Part shown: positions 57,831 to 64,000 of the stretch, in pieces
Layout: every line of letters starts with the position of its first letter
Position numbering within the stretch: position 1 is the first letter of the stretch
Source: Nitrincola lacisaponensis
GTDB lineage: Bacteria; Pseudomonadota; Gammaproteobacteria; Pseudomonadales; Balneatricaceae
DNA: 64,000 bases
Direction: 5' to 3'
Assembly: GCF_000691225.1 (NCBI RefSeq)
Contig: NZ_JMSZ01000021.1
Span: 133,764 to 197,763 of the forward strand
Notes under the pieces: generated by a model
What the model was told of the DNA's origin: nothing
Databases searched by the model: none
The model's input: only the letters and a program-made list of their open reading frames with translations
Made by a program: the position numbers and the translations under genes

Positions 57831-58709
57831 ATGAAAAGAGTACTTCTGGGAGCTTTGTCGCTGTTTTTGTGCATGACAGCCCAGGCAGACAAGTTGGTGG
57901 TCGGTATCACACTTCACCCTTATTACAGTTATGTCAGTCAGGTTGCTGGTGAGCGTGCGGAGGTGTTGCCAGTTATAGAAAGTGGGTTCAATCCCCACAG
58001 TTATGAAATGCAACCATCTGACCTGCGGCGTTTATCGCGTATGGATGCGCTGGTTGTGAACGGGATCGGTCATGACGAATTTGTCATGCATGCATTGGAA
58101 AATCTAGAACTGCCTAATCTGACCGTGATTTATGCAAATCAGGATCTGCCACTGCTGTCGTCCGGGCGAGGCAGTAATAGTTATAACCCACATACATTTG
58201 TGTCAATCGATGCTGCCATTCGTCAGGTCTATACCATTGCACGTGAGCTGGGGCAGCTGGATCCGGATAACGCGTCTTATTACCAGGCGAATGCATTACG
58301 CTATGCCCGTGAGTTGCGCGCGATGAAAAACCGCTATCTTGGCAGAATTCTGGAGCTGGATTTGTCTGGTGTGCGTATTGCCAGTACCCATAATGCCTAT
58401 GGTTATCTGTTGCAGGAGTTTGGCATAGGTATTGATACGGTGATCGAGCCAGCCCACGGTGTGGAACCCAATGCGACACAACTTCAGGATACGATAGAGC
58501 GCATTCGTGCTGCAAATATCCGTGTCCTGTTTACCGAGCTGGACATGGAAAATCGCTATGTCAGTGTGATTGAGGATGCGACAGGTATAGGTATTTACCA
58601 CTTTTCCCATATGACCCATGGTGAGTACGATGCGGATCTGGTCATGCGGGAAATGGAGCACAATCTTGCAACACTGGTCAAAGCGCTGACTACGGCAGTG
58701 TCTCCATGA
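57831..58709 (+). CDS. Metal-binding substrate-binding protein (ZnuA/FpvC-like)
   Basis: Cluster A-I binding protein of 292 residues with signal peptide (LCMTAQA). Metal-ligand candidates are His in GFNPHSYEMQPSD, His in NPHTFVS, His in STHNAYGYLL and Glu/Asp in FTELDMENRYV, the layout of zinc/manganese/ferrous binding proteins. It lacks the His-rich loop of ZnuA. Followed by ATPase, permease and a second binding protein, it occupies the FpvC position. Confidence 0.88.
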   Translation: MKRVLLGALSLFLCMTAQADKLVVGITLHPYYSYVSQVAGERAEVLPVIESGFNPHSYEMQPSDLRRLSRMDALVVNGIGHDEFVMHALENLELPNLTVIYANQDLPLLSSGRGSNSYNPHTFVSIDAAIRQVYTIARELGQLDPDNASYYQANALRYARELRAMKNRYLGRILELDLSGVRIASTHNAYGYLLQEFGIGIDTVIEPAHGVEPNATQLQDTIERIRAANIRVLFTELDMENRYVSVIEDATGIGIYHFSHMTHGEYDADLVMREMEHNLATLVKALTTAVSP

Positions 58710-59395
58710 TGGGGCCGGCTATTGAGGTACAGTCTCTGTCATTGCAGTTGAATCGAGTCGTACTGCTGGAGCCGATTTCGGCCATGTTCAAGCCTGGACG
58801 ATTGCATGCCATCAGTGGTCCGAACGGTGCGGGCAAGTCATCATTTATTAAATGTCTGTTAGGACTGATGCCCCATACAGGGCAGGTGTTACGGCACTGG
58901 TCCGGGCGCCCTGGACAGATTGCCTATGTGCCTCAGCAGAGTGCCTTCGAGGCATCACTACCGGTGACCATTGAAGAGTTTATGCTGACATCCATCACCC
59001 GCTGGCCGCTGTTTTTCAAACGTCGTGATGCCCACCTGCAGAGGATTGATGAGTTGTTGCAACGTGTTGGCCTGGCGTCTAAACGCCATTTACGGCTGGG
59101 ACAATTGTCTGGTGGAGAGCGGCAGCGGTTGCTGTTTGCTCAGGCTCTGGAACGACAGAGTCTGCTTTGGTGTATTGATGAACCGATGACCGGCCTGGAT
59201 CAGGCTGGCCAGCTCAGCATGACAGCTGAAATTGCACAGTTGCGCGACCAGGGTGCCACGGTGTTCGTTGTTCACCACGATATGGAATGGATCCAGCAAT
59301 ATGCGGATGAACTCTGGATCATTGAAGGAGGGCTTGCGCAGCATCGTATGGTGTCTCGCAAGCAGAGCTCGCTGATAGCAGAGGCCTGTGCCTGA
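58706..59395 (+). CDS. Metal ABC transporter ATPase (ZnuC/FpvD-like)
   Basis: A 229-residue ATPase with Walker A GPNGAGKSS, Q-loop VPQQSAFEAS, signature [15 protein letters not shown], Walker B LLWCIDEPMTGLD and switch His in VHHDMEW. ATG codons at 58706 and 58709 are both possible; either overlaps or abuts the previous stop. It shares its last base with the permease start (TGATGG). Confidence 0.92.
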   Translation: MMGPAIEVQSLSLQLNRVVLLEPISAMFKPGRLHAISGPNGAGKSSFIKCLLGLMPHTGQVLRHWSGRPGQIAYVPQQSAFEASLPVTIEEFMLTSITRWPLFFKRRDAHLQRIDELLQRVGLASKRHLRLGQLSGGERQRLLFAQALERQSLLWCIDEPMTGLDQAGQLSMTAEIAQLRDQGATVFVVHHDMEWIQQYADELWIIEGGLAQHRMVSRKQSSLIAEACA

Positions 59396-60273
59396 TGGAA
59401 ATGTTACGTCAGCTGACTTATCAGCTTTATGCATCAGGCTATTTGCCAGAAATGTTTCAGTACGGTTTTCTCACCAACGCTCTGGTTGCGGCCTGCATTA
59501 TGGGGCCGATTCTCGGGGCTTTGGGGCCCTTGGTCGTGGTTAAACGCCTGGCTTTCTTTTCTGAAGCTGTTGGTCATGGTGCCTTAACGGGTGTGGCGAT
59601 CGGAATTCTTCTGGGTGAGCCAGTGACACAGCCTCTGGTTGCTTTATTTTGCTTTTGTACGCTGTTTGCTCTGCTGTTGCATTGGATTAAAAGCCGTACC
59701 CAAGTGCCCTATGATGCCTTGGTGGGGGTCTTTTTGTCTTTTGCGATTGCACTGGGCGCTGCATTGCTGCTCTATGTGGCTAAACGTGTGAATGTCCATA
59801 TTCTCGAAAATGTTCTGTTTGGTTCAATCCTGACTGTAAGAGATATGGATATTCTGGTGCTGCTGCTGATTGCACTTATTTCAGTCTCCTTGTTGCTGTA
59901 TTCCGGTAACCGGGCTCTCCTCGCAAGTCTGTCACCTGAGCTGGCACGAACCCGGGGAATTTCGGTCAGGCTTTATGATTACGTATTCGTATTGCTGATC
60001 GCACTGGTGACTGTAGCGTCAGTTAAAGTTGTTGGTGCCATCCTGGTCGGTGCGTTGCTCCTGATTCCGGCGACAGCGGCACGGATGATCAGCCGTAATG
60101 GACGAGAGTTTTTCTGGTTTTCGGTCATTTTTTCAACTCTCAGTTGTTTGCTCGGTATCTTATTACCGATGGCTGGTGCGATGCCGATACCCTCGGGGGC
60201 CGCTATCGTGATGATCGCGTCTGCATTCTTTATTTTGGCTTTAGGTGTTCGTCGTTGGAGAAAGGTGCAATGA
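59395..60273 (+). CDS. Metal ABC transporter permease (ZnuB/FpvE-like)
   Basis: ABC-3 family permease of 292 residues, about eight helices. Family segments include GPLVVVKRLAFFSEAVGHGALTGVAIG, ENVLFGSILTV and VVGAILVGALLLIPATAARMIS. It overlaps both neighbours. It should translocate Fe2+, Zn2+ or Mn2+; context favours ferrous iron. Confidence 0.92.
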   Translation: MEMLRQLTYQLYASGYLPEMFQYGFLTNALVAACIMGPILGALGPLVVVKRLAFFSEAVGHGALTGVAIGILLGEPVTQPLVALFCFCTLFALLLHWIKSRTQVPYDALVGVFLSFAIALGAALLLYVAKRVNVHILENVLFGSILTVRDMDILVLLLIALISVSLLLYSGNRALLASLSPELARTRGISVRLYDYVFVLLIALVTVASVKVVGAILVGALLLIPATAARMISRNGREFFWFSVIFSTLSCLLGILLPMAGAMPIPSGAAIVMIASAFFILALGVRRWRKVQ

Positions 60274-61049
60274 AATATTTGCGTAAGCTTGCCCTGACAG
60301 TTTGCTGTCTGTTCAGTCTGTCACTGCATGCTGAGACTGCGGGTCGGGTCGTCAGCGTGATGCCAGTAGTGCATTTGATTGCTCAGGAGCTATTGCAGGA
60401 TACCGGTATTGATGTCGTATTCCTGGCTCCAGAGCGTTTGCCGATCAATCGTATTTCCGGTTGGCTGCGACGGGTTGACAGTCAGTCTTTGACAGAAGCT
60501 GATGTCGTGATCACGGTTGAATCTGTCTGGCCATCGCTGGAACTCTACCCACTCATGCGTACTCTGTCGATCAGGACCATACCCATTGATCTGGCGACTG
60601 AACTGTCACCTGGTGGTGCCCGTGTGCTCATGCGTCCGGATGCAGCGCTGGAAAGTGAGTTTTTCTGGCTGGATCTGAATAATCTGACACAGATGATTAA
60701 TGTCGCTGCACGAGATCTGGGGCGGGTGTGGCCTGAGCACGCTACGACCATAGATCAAAACCGTTTTGCACTGCAACGAGCCATCCAGCAGACACAAATT
60801 CGTATAGATAATCAATTGGCTGAATCAGGTGTAACCACCCTGAGTCTGGCAGATGAACGTCTGATGCCTTTGGCCTATACACTGGGTATTCCGCTGGTTG
60901 CGGACGCTGGTGATCTGTTGATGACCTCGACACCAGAGCCCGATACGGAAAGTATCTGGGTGATTGAAACGTTGCAACGCCTGAGCGTTGGCTCTTTGCC
61001 TGAGTGGCTTGTCAGTCTTGAAGCAGCAATTCAGGTTAACCGTCCGTGA
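60270..61049 (+). CDS. Second substrate-binding protein (FpvF-like), diverged
   Basis: A 259-residue exported protein (signal ends SLHA). It is ZnuA-like in outline (VVSVMPVVHLIAQELLQDTGIDVVFLAP) but has lost the family metal-site sequence: where NPHSYE-type sequence is expected it reads RLPINRISGWLRR. The His-containing middle motifs are absent too. It may bind an apo or chelated ligand, or the other binding protein. The start at 60270 overlaps the permease stop (ATGA); an ATG at 60144 inside the permease is rejected. Confidence 0.8.
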   Translation: MKYLRKLALTVCCLFSLSLHAETAGRVVSVMPVVHLIAQELLQDTGIDVVFLAPERLPINRISGWLRRVDSQSLTEADVVITVESVWPSLELYPLMRTLSIRTIPIDLATELSPGGARVLMRPDAALESEFFWLDLNNLTQMINVAARDLGRVWPEHATTIDQNRFALQRAIQQTQIRIDNQLAESGVTTLSLADERLMPLAYTLGIPLVADAGDLLMTSTPEPDTESIWVIETLQRLSVGSLPEWLVSLEAAIQVNRP

Positions 61050-61648
61050 GTTTGATGCTACAACTCAATCGTTGGGTGCGCTGGTTGCATGTTTACAGTG
61101 CAGTTCCGGTGTTACTGTCGATGGTGTTTTTTGCTGTCACAGGTTTTTTTCTCAATCATCCGGAAATGTCGCTGGGTGACACGCGTAGTCAGCAACTGGA
61201 GGTTCAACTCCCGGATGAGATTATCGAGCTGGACTGGCAGGAAAACCCGACACTTTACAGTCTTCGTGTACTGACATGGCTGGATGAGGTGCATGCCGTT
61301 CGTGGTGTCAGGATCGAGCTGGAGTGGGAGGAAGACGAACCGCTGTTGATGCTGGTGCTGGAAGGGCCTAATGCCAGTCGTTCTGTAGAAGTATACCCGG
61401 ATGAAGGTCGGGCAGAGGTGTTTTCGTTGACGCTGCCGTTAATGCAGATGCTGAATAATGTGCATCGGGTTAAAAGTGTCAGTGAAGCCTGGCGTTGGTT
61501 TTCAGACCTTTCAGCGGTGCTGATGCTGATATTTTGTCTGACCGGGTTTTGGTTGTTGTTTATGAACCGGCTTCAGCGCGTTTCAACAATCAGTTGGGTG
61601 TCTGTCGGCAGTGCTGTATTTGTGCTGATTATCTACCTGATGCACTGA
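61046..61648 (+). CDS. PepSY-type membrane protein
   Basis: A 200-residue protein starting at GTG 61046 (GTGA overlap). It has an N-terminal helix with HVYSAVPVLLSMVFFAVTGFFLNHPE, a periplasmic PepSY-like domain (about 45-145), then helices WFSDLSAVLMLIFCLTGFWLLF and WVSVGSAVFVLIIYL. The His residues HVY, NHPE and NNVHRVK are candidate haem ligands as in PepSY reductases. It probably forms a trans-membrane electron path with the next protein. Confidence 0.83.
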   Translation: MSLMLQLNRWVRWLHVYSAVPVLLSMVFFAVTGFFLNHPEMSLGDTRSQQLEVQLPDEIIELDWQENPTLYSLRVLTWLDEVHAVRGVRIELEWEEDEPLLMLVLEGPNASRSVEVYPDEGRAEVFSLTLPLMQMLNNVHRVKSVSEAWRWFSDLSAVLMLIFCLTGFWLLFMNRLQRVSTISWVSVGSAVFVLIIYLMH

Positions 61649-61658
61649 GAACTGAACG

Positions 61659-63431
61659 GTGACTGGATTGATACAAACACTTGTAAAACGGTCTGTGCTC
61701 ATAACACCCTTGCTGGTCTGTTGGACTATGGGGTTGCTGGCGATGACCGGGTTGCTGTTGCTGTCAATGCAGCTGGATGACCGGTTTTTTCCAGATGCGC
61801 AAGTCTATTATATAACATCGACAGAGCAGGGCGTGCTCAAGCTGCTACAGCAGCTTTTTTGGCTATCAATGGCCAGCTTGTGTGGGGCACTGGGTTTGCT
61901 TTTGACTACGGGTCTGAAGCAGCACTGGCGTTATATCCTGCTGTTGATGCTGGCCTTGTTGTCGTTACTGCATCTGAATGCATCCCTGTCGTTATCTTTC
62001 GTCCACTCCGTTTCATTCAGGGATATTGCGCCACTGATCCTGTTGCTAGGGTGTTTGATCTGGTTAGTCCGGTCATCCGGAAAATCGCAATTTGAGCCGA
62101 AACGCTGGTTGATTGCCTATGCCAGTCAGACAGGAAGCGCTATGCAGCTTGCCAACACTCTGCATCAACGTATTCTGCCGCACAGTCAGCTCTGTTGCTG
62201 TTCTCAGTTGGATGTTGAGCGCTTGTCAGATTACGAGCATGTGTTATTTGTTGTCAGTACTTGTGGTCAGGGTGATGCGCCGGATACAGCTAAAGCGTTT
62301 ATGCAGCAGCTGCAGCAGGCCGTATTACCGAGTAAACCTGCAGATTTTAGCGTATTGGCATTGGGTGACAGCCATTACCCGAGTTTCTGCGCTTTTGGTC
62401 ATCGACTGCAACAGCTGATGCTGGCGAAGGGGTTTCAACAGCTTTTGCCACTGGCAGAAGTGGATCAAATGGATATGCAGTCTGTGAATGACTGGTGGTT
62501 ACAGCTTCCGCTTCAGCATCAAGAAAGTGCTTCTGATCCAGTACACTTGGCATATAGTACTGCCACGCTGGTGCAAAACCAGTGTCTGAATCCTGAGCAG
62601 ATATCGCGACATGTGCATCATTTGCGCTTGCGGCATGCAGATTTGAGCTATCAGCCGGGGGATCTTTTAGCCATTTTACCCAGGATTCATCCTGAGGTGA
62701 TTGAGCAACGGTTATCCTTGCTGGGATGGTCCGGAGATGCTGAAGTCTTTTATCACGGTCAAGCTGAACGGCTGGGCACCCTGTTATTAAAGCTGGACTG
62801 GACCGACCAGCAAGCGGCTACCCCTCAGGCATTGATTGATCAACTAAAACCACTGCATGAGCGCCTTTACTCCATTGCCTCTTGTACTGAGGGAGAGGTC
62901 GATCTGTTGGTGAGAAAATACCGGCGAGCCGATGGCAGTACCGGAAATGCGTCAGGTTATCTCTGCAGCCTGGTACCTGGTGATCCTGTACTGGCCAGTG
63001 TGCGTGTGCATTCTGGATTCCATCTGTCACATGATTTTCCATTAATTATGATCGCAGCCGGTACCGGTATCGCACCATTTATAGGTTTTCTGGCCCAGTG
63101 CCAGCAGAGAGGCTCAACGGCGGGTCATTGGTTGTTTTTCGGTGAACAGTTCCCTGAACATGATGCTTACTTTGCCGATGCACTGTCGGACTTTCAGCGA
63201 CAGGGCGTTTTGTCGCAGCTTGACTGTGTCTGGTCTCGCCAGTCTGGAGAGTATGTGCAAGACCGCCTGCTGCAAAAACAGGTAGAGTTACGCGAGTGGA
63301 TATTACAGCGCAACGCGCACATCTATATCTGTGGCAGTTTGTCTGGTTTTGGCGAGTCCGTCATCCAGACGCTGCAGCAGTTATTTGACAGTGAACTTAT
63401 GAAGGAAAGGTTGCATACAGACTTGTATTGA
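61659..63431 (+). CDS. Membrane-bound flavodoxin/FNR-type reductase
   Basis: A 590-residue protein starting at GTG 61659. Four N-terminal helices (about 10-140) are followed by a flavodoxin domain (WLIAYASQTGSAMQLANTL, VVSTCGQGDAPD, LALGDSHYPSFC) and an FAD/NAD(P)H module (RLYSIAS, AAGTGIAPFIGFL, YICGSLSGFGESV). This is the architecture of sulfite-reductase-flavoprotein-like ferric reductases. It should move electrons from NAD(P)H into the membrane partner and so to periplasmic ferric siderophore. It is the last gene before the receptor unit. Confidence 0.9.
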   Translation: MTGLIQTLVKRSVLITPLLVCWTMGLLAMTGLLLLSMQLDDRFFPDAQVYYITSTEQGVLKLLQQLFWLSMASLCGALGLLLTTGLKQHWRYILLLMLALLSLLHLNASLSLSFVHSVSFRDIAPLILLLGCLIWLVRSSGKSQFEPKRWLIAYASQTGSAMQLANTLHQRILPHSQLCCCSQLDVERLSDYEHVLFVVSTCGQGDAPDTAKAFMQQLQQAVLPSKPADFSVLALGDSHYPSFCAFGHRLQQLMLAKGFQQLLPLAEVDQMDMQSVNDWWLQLPLQHQESASDPVHLAYSTATLVQNQCLNPEQISRHVHHLRLRHADLSYQPGDLLAILPRIHPEVIEQRLSLLGWSGDAEVFYHGQAERLGTLLLKLDWTDQQAATPQALIDQLKPLHERLYSIASCTEGEVDLLVRKYRRADGSTGNASGYLCSLVPGDPVLASVRVHSGFHLSHDFPLIMIAAGTGIAPFIGFLAQCQQRGSTAGHWLFFGEQFPEHDAYFADALSDFQRQGVLSQLDCVWSRQSGEYVQDRLLQKQVELREWILQRNAHIYICGSLSGFGESVIQTLQQLFDSELMKERLHTDLY

Positions 63432-63490
63432 TTCTGCCAGAGCATAAACCACGACACGACTAACGTCCCTATATTGCGATATTTGATCGT

Positions 63491-63509
63491 ATTGATAAAA
63501 ATTATCAAT
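63491..63509. promoter_or_regulatory. Fur box before the terminal TonB receptor
   Basis: ATTGATAAAAATTATCAAT is a perfect 8+3+8 palindrome matching 13 of 14 positions of the 7-1-7 Fur consensus. It lies 46 bases before the receptor start. Confidence 0.8.
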
Positions 63510-63554
63510 TAGATTACGATCAGGTTTCAATTTATTTACAGGACGGGAGTACTT

Positions 63555-64000
63555 ATGTCTGAAACCTTCAATCAATCAACTAATCGGATAGGCCTGCAGC
63601 CTAATCGTCTGTTTCAATGCTGTGCTATGGCGACGATTGCCTGGCTTGGTACTTCGCAAGTCTATGCCAATGATACGCAGCCTCAACGACTTGATTCAGT
63701 TGTAGTCAGTGCGTCGGGTTTTGAGCAAGATGCATCTCAGGCACCAGCAAGTGTGACTGTGATTACACGTGATACGCTTGAGCGTGAAAATATCACCAGT
63801 ATTGCAGATGCCTTGGCGCGCATTGAGGGTGTGAATACACGTTCACTGGATGCGCGTGATGGTAAAACAGGCAATCAGACGATCAGCCTGCGAGGCTTGC
63901 CGAGCCGTTATACGCTGGTGTTGATAGATGGCGTCAAGCAGAATTTATCAGCAACAGTGGCACCCAATTCATTTGGCGATTCTCAATCTGTTTTCTTTCC
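63555..64000 (+). CDS. TonB-dependent receptor, N-terminal part
   Basis: The window end cuts this gene after about 148 codons. A long N-terminal leader (about 45 residues, ending SQVYA) precedes a plug domain (LDSVVVSASGFEQDASQAPASVTVITRDTLE) and TISLRGLPSRYTLVLIDGVKQ. It closely parallels the FepA-like receptor at 49971 in the plug, so the two are paralogues. GGGAG lies upstream of the ATG. Confidence 0.88.
   Translation, partial: MSETFNQSTNRIGLQPNRLFQCCAMATIAWLGTSQVYANDTQPQRLDSVVVSASGFEQDASQAPASVTVITRDTLERENITSIADALARIEGVNTRSLDARDGKTGNQTISLRGLPSRYTLVLIDGVKQNLSATVAPNSFGDSQSVFF

Noticed and set aside
60144-60269. Upstream start for the second binding protein
   Set aside because: It would lie within the permease gene and would place 42 non-signal residues before a clear signal peptide that begins at 60270.

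Overview
The window looks like a chromosomal segment of a marine-type gammaproteobacterium near the Oceanospirillales/Pseudomonadales boundary (Marinobacterium, Nitrincola or Neptunomonas-like; the genus is inferred). Reasons: a complete Na+-translocating NADH:quinone reductase operon, the gene order gap - nqrABCDEF - nqrM - sthA - PilZ - lolCD - DUF2062 - comEC - exbBD - lpxK - ycaR - kdsB - murB - rne - rluC that I recall from Pseudomonas, a TctCBA carboxylate transporter, and base composition near 50% GC by eye. No rRNA, tRNA, CRISPR, insertion sequence or phage gene was seen.

Region 1 (1-24 kb) is housekeeping: GAPDH, sodium-pumping NQR and its maturation factor NqrM, soluble transhydrogenase, a PilZ protein, lipoprotein release (LolCD), competence channel ComEC, an ExbBD pair, lipid A/KDO/peptidoglycan genes (lpxK, kdsB, murB), RNase E with a long structured leader, and RluC. 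Compared with the remembered Pseudomonas order, apbE (between nqrF and nqrM), lolE and the phosphatase gene between kdsB and murB are missing.

Region 2 (24-37 kb) holds a CitA/CitB-type two-component system next to tctCBA, then miaE, lpxH-ppiB-flavoprotein on the minus strand, glnS, a lipoprotein gene and cysS.

Region 3 (37-64 kb) is almost entirely iron metabolism. It starts with a Fur-box-flanked pair: a sigma-region-2-only small protein with a 54-residue membrane protein, and bfd. Two complementary bacterioferritin subunits follow (one with a ferroxidase site, one with the haem ligand). Next comes a complete haem-uptake operon (hemP, a 29-residue membrane peptide, hemR, hutX, hutB, hutC, hutD, hutZ), then a frameshifted TonB receptor coupled to a di-haem peroxidase, a FepA-like receptor, a MacAB pump, and a tightly overlapping ten-gene operon (55.7-63.4 kb) leading into another TonB receptor cut by the window end.

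The most interesting locus is 49.9-64 kb. The ABC transporter has two substrate-binding proteins in the order SBP-ATPase-permease-SBP, as in the FpvCDEF system of Pseudomonas aeruginosa. It is preceded by small periplasmic/membrane proteins and followed by a PepSY-type membrane protein and a membrane-bound flavodoxin-type reductase. A MacAB (PvdRT-like) exporter and two receptors flank it. I read this as a self-contained periplasmic reductive siderophore-iron release, import and siderophore-recycling island. A second unexplained signal is a paired AGCCAGCC element in the leaders of three TonB-receptor transcription units.
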